The notes beneath the pieces were generated by a model that ran no database searches, was not told the origin of the DNA, and saw nothing but the letters and a program-made list of their open reading frames with translations. A stretch of 45,268 nucleotides of DNA, from NCBI GenBank assembly GCA_036444495.1, contig JAZGBC010000160.1:1-45268 (forward strand). The letters run 5' to 3'. Made by a program: the position numbers and the translations under genes. Below, piece after piece: positions 1-7,796 of this stretch. This DNA comes from JAZGBC01 sp036444495 (GTDB lineage Bacteria > Pseudomonadota > Alphaproteobacteria > Kiloniellales > J153). Positions within the stretch are counted from its first letter, which is position 1, and every line of letters begins with the position of its first letter.

Positions 1-148
1 TGTCGCGGATCGCCGTGGCCGCCTCCTCCAGGGTCTCCAGGCGCCGGGTAACGAATTCATGGGGCAGGCGGGTCTGGTCGATGATCTCCACGCCCCAGCC
101 GTCCCCGGCAAGCCAGATACTGCGATAAGCCTGCGCGCCCACTTTCAT
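1..148 (-). CDS. mtnA: S-methyl-5-thioribose-1-phosphate isomerase, N-terminal part
   Basis: Only the first 49 codons lie in the window; the gene runs off the left edge. The reverse strand reads MKVGAQAYRSIWLAGDGW, then VEIIDQTRLPHEFVTRRLETLEEA. This matches the conserved N-terminus of MtnA, which isomerises 5-methylthioribose-1-phosphate to the ribulose form in the cytosolic methionine salvage pathway. The ATG at 148 lies 10 nt after the mtnP stop, so the two are probably one operon transcribed leftward, catalysing consecutive steps. The active-site residues lie outside the window, so integrity cannot be judged. Homologous eIF2B subunits share the fold, but the IIDQTRLP stretch favours MtnA. 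Confidence 0.9.
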   Translation of the reverse strand, partial: MKVGAQAYRSIWLAGDGWGVEIIDQTRLPHEFVTRRLETLEEAATAIRD

Positions 149-158
149 GGCTCTCGCC

Positions 159-1046
159 TCACCCGCCCAGAACCCGCCCCGCCACGGCGTCGAGCCGGGC
201 GATCATCGCGGGATCGCGCGCGTCCGGTGACGTGATGAGCGCGTTGTCCAGCGCCCGGTGGCAGCCGGCGGAACAGGATTGGGCACGGCCGGCGAGCCTA
301 GGCGCCACCTGCTTGACCAGCGCGCGGGCCTTTTCCGCGTTGTCCATCAACACCTGGATGATCTGCTCCACGCTGACGTGGTCGTGGTCCTCGTGCCAGC
401 AGTCGTAATCGGTCACCATCGCGACCGTGGCGTAGCAAATCTCCGCCTCGCGGGCGAGCTTGGCTTCGGGCATGTTGGTCATGCCGATGACATCGCAGCC
501 CCAGGAGCGGTAGAGTTCGGATTCCGCCTTGGTGGAGAACTGCGGCCCCTCCATGACCAGATAGGTCCCGCCGCGCCGGGCCGAGAGCCCCGCCGCGCGC
601 GCCGCTTCCGCCAACTGCTCACCCAGACGATCGCAGACCGGGTGCCCCATGCCCACGTGGGCCACCAGCCCGGTATCGAAGAAACTCTTCGCGCGCGCGA
701 AGGTGCGGTCGATGAACTGATCGATAATGACGAAGTCACCGGGCGCCAGCTCCTCCTTGAGCGAGCCCACGGCACTCACCGAGATGATCTCGGTGACGCC
801 CGCGCGCTTCATGGCGTCGATGTTGGCCCGGTAGTTGAGCTTGGTGGGCGGCACCTTGTGTCCGCGCCCGTGGCGCGGCAGGAAGACCATGGCCTGTCCG
901 TCGAGTTCGCCGAACAGCAACTCGTCCGAGGGCGCGCCGAAAGGCGAGTCCACATGGCGCCACTCGGTCTTTTCGAGACCCGCGATGTCGTAGACTCCGC
1001 TGCCGCCGATCACGCCGATCACCGGCGGGGTGCCCGGCTCGCTCAT
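159..1046 (-). CDS. mtnP: S-methyl-5'-thioadenosine phosphorylase
   Basis: 295 aa, the usual size for the MTAP/PNP-like family. It phosphorolyses methylthioadenosine, a polyamine-synthesis by-product, to adenine and methylthioribose-1-phosphate, which MtnA then isomerises. Visible landmarks are the N-terminal IGVIGGSGVYD phosphate-binding loop, FLPRHGRGH, NYRANIDAMK, the GTYLVMEGPQFST motif and GMTNMPEAKLAREAEI. The ATG at 1046 is preceded by GGAAGGAGCG on the reverse strand. The gene is first in the mtnP-mtnA operon. Long antisense frames on the plus strand are shadows of the GC-rich sequence. Confidence 0.95.
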   Translation of the reverse strand: MSEPGTPPVIGVIGGSGVYDIAGLEKTEWRHVDSPFGAPSDELLFGELDGQAMVFLPRHGRGHKVPPTKLNYRANIDAMKRAGVTEIISVSAVGSLKEELAPGDFVIIDQFIDRTFARAKSFFDTGLVAHVGMGHPVCDRLGEQLAEAARAAGLSARRGGTYLVMEGPQFSTKAESELYRSWGCDVIGMTNMPEAKLAREAEICYATVAMVTDYDCWHEDHDHVSVEQIIQVLMDNAEKARALVKQVAPRLAGRAQSCSAGCHRALDNALITSPDARDPAMIARLDAVAGRVLGG

Positions 1047-1123
1047 GCCCGCTCCTTCCCCAATCGGCCCTCACCGGGCCGGTCTTCCGGGTGTACTCGA
1101 CACCGCGGCAGATGCCAAGGGCG

Positions 1124-1142
1124 GGAGCCGTAAAACGGCTCC
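1124..1142. other. Perfect short hairpin upstream of mtnP
   Basis: GGAGCCGT and ACGGCTCC form an 8-bp perfect stem around a 3-nt AAA loop, about 80 nt upstream of the mtnP start, in the gap between mtnP and the divergent DUF488 gene. There is no T-run on either side, so it is not a convincing terminator. I could not match the leader to a SAM riboswitch. It could be an mRNA leader structure or a protein-binding dyad. Confidence 0.35.
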
Positions 1143-1231
1143 AGAACTGACGAGATCACAGGATCGGTAACCATTTCTTGACTTCCGCCGAATAGTTGAT
1201 TCTGTTCCGCCATAGAAACGGGGGACGGACC

Positions 1232-1765
1232 ATGATGCACAAGCTTCACACGGTGGGATACGAACGCGCTAGTGTCGAGGACTTCATCGCGACACTGCGT
1301 AAAGCCAGAGTCAGTTGCGTGATAGATGTCAGAGCTGTTCCGGTGTCGCGCAAACGAGGTTTCTCAAAGAACATCCTCCGCACATCCTTGGAGGAACAGG
1401 GCATCGAATACCTGCACATCTCCGCTTTAGGCGATCCCAAACCCGGTCGTGAGGCAGCGAAGGCGGGTCGATATGCCGAGTTCAGGCGTATCTACAAAGC
1501 GCACCTCCGATTGTCTCAGACCAAGGGAGGGCTGGACCTCGCTGCGCGTGTCGCATCAGAGGTCAGCGCGTGCCTTCTTTGCTTCGAACGCGATCCGGTC
1601 GTTTGTCATCGAACTTTAGTGGCCGAGAAGGTATCATTCCTAACCGGGCTCGAAGTGAAGCATTTGACGGTTATAGAGGGGGCGGGAGCAGATCGGCACC
1701 GTGCAGTCAGAAGAAGCGCTCATCCTCGTCTTGGCCGTTCCCCGGCCCAGCCAGAGGCACGGTGA
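1232..1765 (+). CDS. DUF488 family protein
   Basis: 177 aa from the ATG at 1232, which follows a GGGGGACGG ribosome-binding stretch; an in-frame start at 1196 lacks one. DUF488 landmarks are the N-terminal HTVGYERASVEDFIATL, VIDVRAVPVSRKRGFSK, GIEYLHISALGDPK, and the C-terminal CLLCFERDPVVCHR, whose Cys and His residues are the family's most conserved polar positions. No activity is established that I can cite with confidence. I recall proposals of a rhodanese-like fold and roles in nucleic-acid modification or conflict, which I cannot verify here. The gene is clearly AT-richer than its neighbours, and its 3' end overlaps the next gene by 65 nt in another frame. It is probably a horizontally acquired two-gene unit. 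Confidence 0.85.
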   Translation: MMHKLHTVGYERASVEDFIATLRKARVSCVIDVRAVPVSRKRGFSKNILRTSLEEQGIEYLHISALGDPKPGREAAKAGRYAEFRRIYKAHLRLSQTKGGLDLAARVASEVSACLLCFERDPVVCHRTLVAEKVSFLTGLEVKHLTVIEGAGADRHRAVRRSAHPRLGRSPAQPEAR

Positions 1766-2450
1766 AACGGTCTGCTGCGCCGGAGTTACGATCGAGCGTA
1801 AATGGCGCCGACTATACCCCGTCCGATTCCGCCAACTAGGGGAAAACAGATTTAGCCGAGCGCAGTGGGTCCGCTACTCATGGCGACCACCCACGTCAGA
1901 CCGGCGACATGAAAGTCGACACGTCTTCGAGGAAAGTCTCTCGCCCGGTAGAAAGATACCCGAGCGTGAGCGCGCAGAATTTCTGGAGCCGCTAATTGTC
2001 GGCAGTGTCCGCGAAGCCATGGATCGAGGCGACTCGCTGACACTCATCCGGCCGCGCGAAGCAAAGTTTAGTTGGAAGAAGAAATCTCCACAGGCAATTG
2101 AACTGGAGCGGACGGGATATGCGTCCGTCGCTAAGCAAAAGTCCTTCTTTGACAAGGGACTGGCAGCTCTTGAGCCGTCGCCATTCGAGTTTCGACTGCG
2201 GTTTCTTGATGAGGATGGCGAGCACAATCATTCTTGTTCGGACTGGGAAACAACGGCCGCTTTCTGGAATCTTAGTAAGAAATACGGACCCGATCATGCC
2301 CTGGCTCACCTAGACAACATGTACAACACCATTTATCGAGAGAAAGGCATGATCTTGGCGCTTGGAACGATGGCGAAGCGCCCCAAGACATGGCTCCTGC
2401 TCGGTGTAATCCGCCTTGATCAGCCGAGCGGTCCCCGGCTAATTCCCTAA
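1701..2450 (+). CDS. Conserved protein paired with DUF488 (possibly dual-OB-like)
   Basis: 249 aa from a GTG at 1701, inside the 3' end of the DUF488 gene, preceded by GGGGGCGGGAGC. The protein reads as one conserved family: EALILVLAVPRPSQRHGETV, CCAGVTIERKWRRLYPVRF, PTSDRRHESRHV, KQKSFFDKGLAALEPSPFEF, and a C-terminal RPKTWLLLGVIRLD. The early start is supported because the ETVCCAGVT...RRLYPVRF block would be lost with later starts. It resembles proteins I have seen next to DUF488 genes, and the beta-rich N-terminus could be an OB-type fold; that is recollection, not a search result. GC counted by eye on sample lines is 47-57 percent, well below the flanking operons. No catalytic motif is recognised. 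Confidence 0.75.
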   Translation: MQSEEALILVLAVPRPSQRHGETVCCAGVTIERKWRRLYPVRFRQLGENRFSRAQWVRYSWRPPTSDRRHESRHVFEESLSPGRKIPERERAEFLEPLIVGSVREAMDRGDSLTLIRPREAKFSWKKKSPQAIELERTGYASVAKQKSFFDKGLAALEPSPFEFRLRFLDEDGEHNHSCSDWETTAAFWNLSKKYGPDHALAHLDNMYNTIYREKGMILALGTMAKRPKTWLLLGVIRLDQPSGPRLIP

Positions 2451-2496
2451 AGCGCTTGCATCGCTCATTTGAACCCTGACAGAAGGGCCAAGAGAA

Positions 2497-2522
2497 AAGG
2501 CCGCCCGATGCGGGCGGCCTCG
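2497..2522 (-). terminator. Rho-independent terminator of petABC
   Basis: GGCCGCCC at 2499-2506 pairs with GGGCGGCC at 2512-2519 around a 5-nt loop, and an A-T pair extends the stem to 9 bp. On the minus strand the stem is followed by TTTTCTCTT. It lies about 30 nt beyond the petC stop. Because the T-run is on the minus side, it terminates the leftward petABC transcript. It also separates the bc1 operon from the DUF488 pair, which ends at 2450 on the other strand. Confidence 0.85.
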
Positions 2523-2549
2523 TTTCAGTGGTTCGGTGTCTCCGCCCGC

Positions 2550-3308
2550 TCAGTGCAGATCGGCCCAGACCTTGCGCTTGGCGGCGTAGAGCAGGGCGGT
2601 GAAGACCAGCAGGAAGATGATGACCCCGCGTCCCATGCGGATGCGTTCCTCCAGGTTCGGCTCGGCCGCCCACATGAGGAAGTTGGAGACATCCGCGGCC
2701 AACTGCTCGGCCGTGGCCGCCGTGCCGTCGCCGTATTCCACGTCGTCGCCGAAAAACGGCTGGGGCATGGCAACCTGGCCGCCCGGGAAGTAGCCGTTGT
2801 AGCTGGTTCCCTCGAGCAGCTCGACGCCCTCCGGCGGCTCCTCGTAACCGATCAGGAACGCGTGAAGATAGTCCGGCCCCCCCTTGCGCGCCTTGGCGAT
2901 CAGCGAGAGGTCGGGCGGCACCGCGCCGTTGTTGGCCGCGGCCGCCGCCTTGTCGTTCGGGAAGGGCGACGGGAAGCGGTCCGAGGGGATGGCCGCGCGC
3001 TCGAACATCTCGCCCTCGTCGTTGGGGCCGTCCACGACCGTGTATTCGGCGGCGAAGGCCTTGATCTCCTCTTCGCCGTAACCGAGGTCCGCCAGATTCC
3101 GGAAAGCGATCAGGCGCAGGGAGTGGCAACCCGCGCAAATCTCGCGGTAGACCTGGAAGCCGCGCTGCAGCGCCGCCCGGTCGAAGGTACCGAAGACCCC
3201 GGAGAAGGACCAGTCGCGCGCCGAGATTTCCTTGCCTTCGGCGGCCACGGCGGCGCCCGCATGAAGGGTGATGATCGCGGCAGCGGCGCTGATTATGAGC
3301 CTCTTCAT
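2550..3308 (-). CDS. petC: Cytochrome c1 subunit of the bc1 complex
   Basis: 252 aa. The start is the ATG at 3308, which overlaps the petB stop as ATGA; the frame stays open upstream only as a shadow of petB. A signal peptide (MKRLIISAAAAII...AVAAEG) exports the protein. The haem c site CAGCH is at residues 58-62. The likely axial Met ligand is in GGQVAMPQPF, and a C-terminal membrane anchor (VIIFLLVFTALLYAAKRK) ends the protein. Cytochrome c1 passes electrons from the Rieske centre to soluble or membrane cytochrome c on the periplasmic side. It is last in the petABC operon and is followed by the terminator near 2500. Confidence 0.97.
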   Translation of the reverse strand: MKRLIISAAAAIITLHAGAAVAAEGKEISARDWSFSGVFGTFDRAALQRGFQVYREICAGCHSLRLIAFRNLADLGYGEEEIKAFAAEYTVVDGPNDEGEMFERAAIPSDRFPSPFPNDKAAAAANNGAVPPDLSLIAKARKGGPDYLHAFLIGYEEPPEGVELLEGTSYNGYFPGGQVAMPQPFFGDDVEYGDGTAATAEQLAADVSNFLMWAAEPNLEERIRMGRGVIIFLLVFTALLYAAKRKVWADLH

Positions 3309-4615
3309 CGCGCCTTCTCCATCGGCTTGGCCGCGGCGCCTGCGGGCGTGCCACCGCCTTTCAGGACCGGCTCGCTGATGGAGCTCGGCAAGGGCCTCGG
3401 CCGCTCGAAGAAGGAGAGCAGCGGCAGCAGGATGAGGAAATGGAAGAAATAGTAGGCCGTGGCCGCCTGGCCGAAATAGAGGTAGGGCGGCTCGGCCGGG
3501 TTGGCGCCGACCCAGCCCAGCACCACGCAGTCGGCCAGCAGGATCCAGAAGAACTGCTTGTAGATCGGGCGGAACTTGGCGCTGCGCACCGGCGAGCGGT
3601 CCAGCCAGGGAATGACAAAGAGGATCAGGACCGAGCCGAACATGAGTAACACGCCGATCAGCTTGGCCGAGAGGAACCAGATGTCGAAGGTGACCGAGCG
3701 CAGGATCGCGTAATAGGGCAGGAAGTACCACTCGGGCACGATGTGCGCCGGGGTCACCAGCGGGTTGGCCGGGATGTAGTTTTCGGGCTCGGCCATGAGG
3801 TTCGGCGCGAAGAACACGACCGCCGTGAAGAGCAGCAGGAACACGCCGACGCCATAGGCGTCCTTCGCCGTGTAGTAGGGATGGAAGGGGATCGTGTCCT
3901 GCGGCCCCTTGGTGTCGATGCCGAGGGGATTGTTCGAGCCGAAGCGGTGCAGCGCCCAGATATGCAGGAGCACCACGCCGACGATCACGAAAGGTATAAG
4001 GTAATGCAGGGCGTAGAAGCGGTTGAGCGTCGGGTTGTCCACCGCGAAGCCGCCCCACAGCCAGGTCACGATCCAATCCCCGACGAGCGGTATGGCCGAG
4101 AAGAGGTTGGTGATCACCGTGGCGGCCCAGTAGCTCATCTGCCCCCAGGGCAGCACGTAGCCGGTGAAAGCGCCCATCATCATGAGCACGAGGAGGGCCA
4201 CGCCGAGTATCCACAGGAGTTCGCGCGGCTCCTTGTAGGAGCCGTAGTAGAGGCCCCGGAAAACGTGGATGTAGACCACGATGAAGAAGAACGAGCCCCC
4301 ATTCGTGTGCAGGTAGCGCAGCAGCCAGCCGTAATTCACGTCGCGCATGATGCGCTCGACCGAATCGAAGGCGTAATCCACGTGCGGGGTGTACTGCATG
4401 GCCAGCATGATGCCGGTCATGATCATGATCACCAGCGCCAAGCCGGCCAGCGAGCCGAAGTTCCACCAGTAGCTAAGGTTGCGCGGGGACGGATAGCCCC
4501 TGCCCACCGCATGGTCGATGAAGGAGAAGATCGGAAGCCTGTACTCGATCCACTTGATCGTGCCGCCAACCATCCTCACGAGGGGGTTGTTCGCTTTGCC
4601 GTCGCTCATGCTCAT
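3305..4615 (-). CDS. petB: Cytochrome b subunit of the bc1 complex
   Basis: 436 aa, typical of bacterial bc1 cytochrome b. It is an integral membrane protein carrying haems bL and bH and the Qo and Qi quinone sites. Visible are the paired haem-ligand histidines (RYLHTNGGSFFF, YIHVFRGLYYGSY, LHYLIPF, LLHIWALHRFGSNNP), the GAFTGYVLPWGQMSYW segment, and the Qo-site PEWY motif in HIVPEWYFLPYYAILR. The ATG at 4615 follows petA by 6 nt, and the stop overlaps the petC start. The C-terminal GGGTPAGAAAKPMEKAR tail is low-complexity and cytoplasmic. Confidence 0.98.
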   Translation of the reverse strand: MSMSDGKANNPLVRMVGGTIKWIEYRLPIFSFIDHAVGRGYPSPRNLSYWWNFGSLAGLALVIMIMTGIMLAMQYTPHVDYAFDSVERIMRDVNYGWLLRYLHTNGGSFFFIVVYIHVFRGLYYGSYKEPRELLWILGVALLVLMMMGAFTGYVLPWGQMSYWAATVITNLFSAIPLVGDWIVTWLWGGFAVDNPTLNRFYALHYLIPFVIVGVVLLHIWALHRFGSNNPLGIDTKGPQDTIPFHPYYTAKDAYGVGVFLLLFTAVVFFAPNLMAEPENYIPANPLVTPAHIVPEWYFLPYYAILRSVTFDIWFLSAKLIGVLLMFGSVLILFVIPWLDRSPVRSAKFRPIYKQFFWILLADCVVLGWVGANPAEPPYLYFGQAATAYYFFHFLILLPLLSFFERPRPLPSSISEPVLKGGGTPAGAAAKPMEKAR

Positions 4616-4621
4616 TCCCCC

Positions 4622-5170
4622 CTAGCCGATCCTGATGACGTTGCCGTCGAGAAATTCGTAGGGCGGGATATCCAGGTTCCTGGGCGCCGGGCCCTTGCGA
4701 ATTCGCCCCGAGGTGTCGTAGTGCGAGCCGTGGCACGGGCAGAACCAGCCGCCGAACTCGCCCTTCGGGTCGCCGGCGCGCTGGCCCTTGGGGATGCAGC
4801 CCAGATGCGTGCAGATGCCGACCATGACCAGCCACTCCGGCTTCTGTACTCGGTCCTTGTCGGACTCGGGATCGGGCAGATCGTCCAAGGCGACCTTACC
4901 GGCGTCCTCAATCTCCTCCGGCGTCCGGCGGCGGATGAAAACCGGCTTGCCCTGCCAGACCACGGTGATCGCCATGCCCTCCTCGATCGGCGAGAGGTCC
5001 ACCTCGGTCGAGGACAGCGCCAGCACCTCCGCCGAAGGATTCATGGAGTGGATAAACGGCCAAGCCACGATCCCCGTGCCGATGGCGCCCATGGCGCCGG
5101 TCAGCAGGTAGAGGAAATCGCGCCGCGCCTCGCCGTCTCCCAAATGACCGGGATTCGCGCTGTCTGCCAT
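4622..5170 (-). CDS. petA: Rieske iron-sulfur subunit of the bc1 complex
   Basis: 182 aa from the ATG at 5170, preceded on the reverse strand by AGGGGAACG; an upstream in-frame extension lacks family similarity. The N-terminus has a twin-arginine-like ARRDFLYLLTGAMGAIGTG segment that also acts as the membrane anchor. The two Rieske boxes that bind the [2Fe-2S] cluster are CTHLGC and CPCHGSHYD. The Rieske head moves electrons from quinol at the Qo site to cytochrome c1. It is first in petABC and transcribed leftward. The 160-bp gap to the divergent trmL gene should hold both promoters. Confidence 0.97.
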   Translation of the reverse strand: MADSANPGHLGDGEARRDFLYLLTGAMGAIGTGIVAWPFIHSMNPSAEVLALSSTEVDLSPIEEGMAITVVWQGKPVFIRRRTPEEIEDAGKVALDDLPDPESDKDRVQKPEWLVMVGICTHLGCIPKGQRAGDPKGEFGGWFCPCHGSHYDTSGRIRKGPAPRNLDIPPYEFLDGNVIRIG

Positions 5171-5330
5171 CTTTGTCGTTCCCCTATGGTCCAGGATGCG
5201 GAGGCCCCGGCTTCGCGTTGTCCCCAGCGACCTCTTGCGGGCCCCGCTTGTGTCGCAGCACGCATATAGAGGAAAATTTCCGCGAAGGCAAAGCCCGAAG
5301 CCGCACTTTTCAAGGACGGAATTCCCTACT

Positions 5331-5789
5331 ATGCGCCTGGCCCTTTTTGAACCCGACATCCCACAGAACGCAGGCGCGATCCTGCGCCTGGGCGCCTGCC
5401 TGGGCCTGCCCGTGGACATCATCGAGCCCTGCGGATTCCTGTTTGACGACAAGCGCTTGCGCCGGGCCGGTATGGATTACCTGGACCAGGTGGAGATGAC
5501 CCGGCACGATTCCTGGGCCGCCTACGCGCGCGCCCGGACCGGCCGGCTTCTGCTGCTGACCACCAAAGGCCGCACGCGCTATACGGACTTCGCCTTTCGC
5601 GCGGACGACACCCTGCTGCTCGGCCGCGAGAGCGCGGGCGTGCCAGAAGAAGTGCATGCCGCCGCCGATGCGCGCCTGGTGATCCCGCTGCGGCCCGAGG
5701 CGCGATCCCTTAATGTCGCGCTGGCCGCGGCCATGGTATTGAGTGAGGCCCTGAGACAAACCGAGTCGTTCCCGGACACTGCCCCATGA
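5331..5789 (+). CDS. trmL: tRNA (cytidine(34)-2'-O)-methyltransferase
   Basis: 152 aa, the usual length of TrmL. It is a minimal SPOUT methyltransferase that 2'-O-methylates the wobble nucleotide of tRNA-Leu isoacceptors with SAM. Motifs are FEPDIPQNAGAILRLGACLG at the N-terminus, LLLGRESAGVPEEV, and the trefoil-knot segment IPLRPEARSLNVALAAAMVL. The ATG at 5331 follows AAGGACGG; the longer frame upstream is not conserved-looking. It is divergent from petA, and its stop overlaps hemF as ATGA, implying translational coupling. Confidence 0.94.
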   Translation: MRLALFEPDIPQNAGAILRLGACLGLPVDIIEPCGFLFDDKRLRRAGMDYLDQVEMTRHDSWAAYARARTGRLLLLTTKGRTRYTDFAFRADDTLLLGRESAGVPEEVHAAADARLVIPLRPEARSLNVALAAAMVLSEALRQTESFPDTAP

Positions 5790-6682
5790 GCCCATCGACC
5801 GACGAACAGAAAGCCCGCGCCACGGCTTGGTTCGAGGAGCTGCGCGACAGGATCTGCGCCGCCTTCGAGGGCCTGGAAGACGCCCTCGGCGAGAAGATCG
5901 CCGACGGCCTGCCTATCGCCGCCGAGCTGCGCGATACCCCCCCCGGTCGTTTCGAGCGCAAGGCCTGGAGCCGCGTGGAAGGCGACTCGGCCCAAGGCGG
6001 CGGCGGGGTCATGTCCGTCATGCGCGGCCGCCTGTTCGAGAAGGTGGGGGTCAACGTCTCCGCAGTCTTCGGCGAGTTCACGCCCGAATTCGCCAAGCAA
6101 ATCCCGGGTGCCGAGGAGGACCCGCGCTACTGGGCCGGCGGCATCTCGCTGGTCGCCCACCTGCGCTCGCCGCTCGTGCCCGCGGTGCATATGAACACGC
6201 GCCACATCAACACCACCAAGGGCTGGTTCGGCGGCGGGGCGGACCTCACGCCCATGTTCCCGGACGAGGCCGACACGGCGGCCTTCCATGCCGCCTTCAA
6301 GGCCGCTTGCGACAAGCACGACCCGGAGTACCACCAGCGCTTCAAGGACTGGTGCGACGAATATTTCTACCTCAAGCACCGGGAGGAGCCGCGCGGGGTG
6401 GGCGGCATCTTCTACGACTACGTGGATACGGGGGACTGGGAGGCGGATTTCGCCTTCACCCGCAACGTGGGGCTCGCGTTCCTGGAGACCTACCCCAAGA
6501 TCGCGGCCCGCCACATGGCCGAACCCTGGAGCGAGGAACAGCGGCAGGTTCAGTTGGTCAAGCGCGGGCGCTACGTGGAGTTCAACCTGCTCTACGACCG
6601 GGGCACCATCTTCGGCCTCAAGACCGGCGGCAACGTGGAGGCGATCCTCATGTCGCTGCCGCCCGCGGTGGCCTGGCCTTAG
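5786..6682 (+). CDS. hemF: Oxygen-dependent coproporphyrinogen III oxidase
   Basis: 298 aa, full length. It oxidatively decarboxylates coproporphyrinogen III to protoporphyrinogen IX in haem synthesis, using O2. Landmarks are KAWSRVEGDSAQGGGGVMSV, GGISLVAHLRSPLVPAVHMN followed by TRH, GWFGGGADLTPMFP, RGVGGIFYDYVDTGDWE and the C-terminal YVEFNLLYDRGTIFGLKTGG. The ATG lies inside the trmL stop (ATGA), so the two genes are coupled. Haem supply fits the neighbouring bc1 genes. The enzyme requires oxygen, so the organism respires aerobically at least part of the time. Confidence 0.97.
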   Translation: MSPSTDEQKARATAWFEELRDRICAAFEGLEDALGEKIADGLPIAAELRDTPPGRFERKAWSRVEGDSAQGGGGVMSVMRGRLFEKVGVNVSAVFGEFTPEFAKQIPGAEEDPRYWAGGISLVAHLRSPLVPAVHMNTRHINTTKGWFGGGADLTPMFPDEADTAAFHAAFKAACDKHDPEYHQRFKDWCDEYFYLKHREEPRGVGGIFYDYVDTGDWEADFAFTRNVGLAFLETYPKIAARHMAEPWSEEQRQVQLVKRGRYVEFNLLYDRGTIFGLKTGGNVEAILMSLPPAVAWP

Positions 6683-6694
6683 GCGCCCCTACCC

Positions 6695-7009
6695 CTATCC
6701 TTCCACAATATCGTTGATCCAGGAGAGCGCGGCCATGGCGGCGGGGAAGCCGAGCGTGGTGATGGCCAGCGCCGCCACCTGACGCAGCTCCTCGGGCGCG
6801 ATCCCCTCGTCACGGGCCTGGCGCGTGTGGGAGTGCACCGCGCCCTCCGAGCGCGCGCCGATGGACAGCGCCAGCTTGATCAGGCGCCGGCTGTGCGTAT
6901 CCAGTGGCCCCGATTCGGCCGCGGCCTTGCCCAGGGCTGCGTAGGCCTCCCAGGCTTGCGGGAATTGCTCGGCGAAAACGCCGGCGCCGGAGGGAGGAAG
7001 CTTGCTCAT
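6695..7009 (-). CDS. Carboxymuconolactone decarboxylase / AhpD-like protein lacking the redox cysteines
   Basis: 104 aa single-domain all-alpha protein. The start is the ATG at 7009 behind AGGAGA on the reverse strand. The fold is suggested by FPQAWEAYAALGKAAAESGP, LDTHSRRLIKLALSIGARSE and EELRQVAALAITTLGFPAAM. In AhpD relatives the central motif is ExxCxxCxxxH. Here the matching stretch is EGAVHSHTRQA, with no cysteines in the whole protein, so a peroxidase-type thiol role is unlikely. The gene converges on hemF and is followed upstream by a 110-bp gap to the TorD-like gene. Its substrate is unknown. Confidence 0.8.
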   Translation of the reverse strand: MSKLPPSGAGVFAEQFPQAWEAYAALGKAAAESGPLDTHSRRLIKLALSIGARSEGAVHSHTRQARDEGIAPEELRQVAALAITTLGFPAAMAALSWINDIVEG

Positions 7010-7120
7010 GAGACTCTCCTGCTTGTCTTCGGGTTCGGGTTAGGGATCTCTCACACGGGCGAATGACCGGGCCACGGACTATCCGAAATACCCGACCGCT
7101 GAAAGGGAAATTAGCGGATT

Positions 7121-7795
7121 TCAGTGGGGGCTGGGATCGGCGCCGTTGCCGACGCGGCGCGTGACGTCCTGGTGCTCGGTCTCGATGAAGTCCCGGGTGA
7201 GCGCGGCAAGCTCCCGGTAGAAGGGCGAGTCCGTCTCGGCGAGCACGCGCTCACAGAAGGCGGGCGTCCAGCCGGCAAGATGCTGGTGCAGGAAATCACG
7301 CTCGATCTGCAAGCAGCGGCGCGCCTCTGCCTCATCGCCCTCGGCCCAGGCCAGGGCCTCGCGCCGGGTCAGTTCCTGCATCAGCTCCAGTTCCACACTG
7401 ATATGGTCCGGCAGGCCGTGGTAATCGGGGTCGTAGGCAAATCCGCAACGCCTGACGAAGGCGACGGTCTCGCTGGCCGCCTGACCGCAGAGCGTGCCCT
7501 CGCGCTGTACGCTCTCGTAGGGTGGGATGTGCTTGCCCGGCCCGATGAAGAGACGCGTGTATTCAACCGCCAGATCGTCGGCAAGTTCCTCGGGCGGTCT
7601 ATCGAGATAGCCGGGCTCGAAACGCACCCCCGCGTCCTTGAGCGATGCAAGCACGTTCTCGTCGCGGATGCGCCGCAGGAGCTCGGGAGTGGGTTCGGCG
7701 CGATGGATCGTGGCCAGGAAGCCGTAGAGGTTGCTGCGCTCTTCGGCGTTCCTGGCCAACTCGCGGGCCGTATCAGGGGTTCCCTGCGCGCTCAT
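7121..7795 (-). CDS. TorD/DmsD-family molybdoenzyme chaperone
   Basis: 224 aa cytoplasmic all-helical protein. The ATG at 7795 lies 1 nt after the stop of the catalytic-subunit gene, so it is translationally linked. The family signature is AVEYTRLFIGPGKHIPPYES (compare the Y-x-x-L-F-x-G...PPYES core), followed by VELELMQELTRRE and FLHQHLAGWTPAFCERV. These chaperones bind the Tat signal of a Mo-bisPGD enzyme and aid cofactor loading before export. Position and strand make the 845-aa oxidoreductase immediately upstream its client. It is last in the four-gene operon. Confidence 0.9.
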   Translation of the reverse strand: MSAQGTPDTARELARNAEERSNLYGFLATIHRAEPTPELLRRIRDENVLASLKDAGVRFEPGYLDRPPEELADDLAVEYTRLFIGPGKHIPPYESVQREGTLCGQAASETVAFVRRCGFAYDPDYHGLPDHISVELELMQELTRREALAWAEGDEAEARRCLQIERDFLHQHLAGWTPAFCERVLAETDSPFYRELAALTRDFIETEHQDVTRRVGNGADPSPH

Positions 7796-7796
7796 T

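Noticed and set aside
1047..1195. A SAM riboswitch upstream of mtnP
   Set aside because: Only one hairpin is present; the multi-stem core of known SAM riboswitches was not found by eye.
3743..5269. A 508-codon plus-strand frame antisense to petB and petA
   Set aside because: It lies over clear bc1 genes and its His/Arg-rich protein is an artefact of the GC-rich antisense frame.
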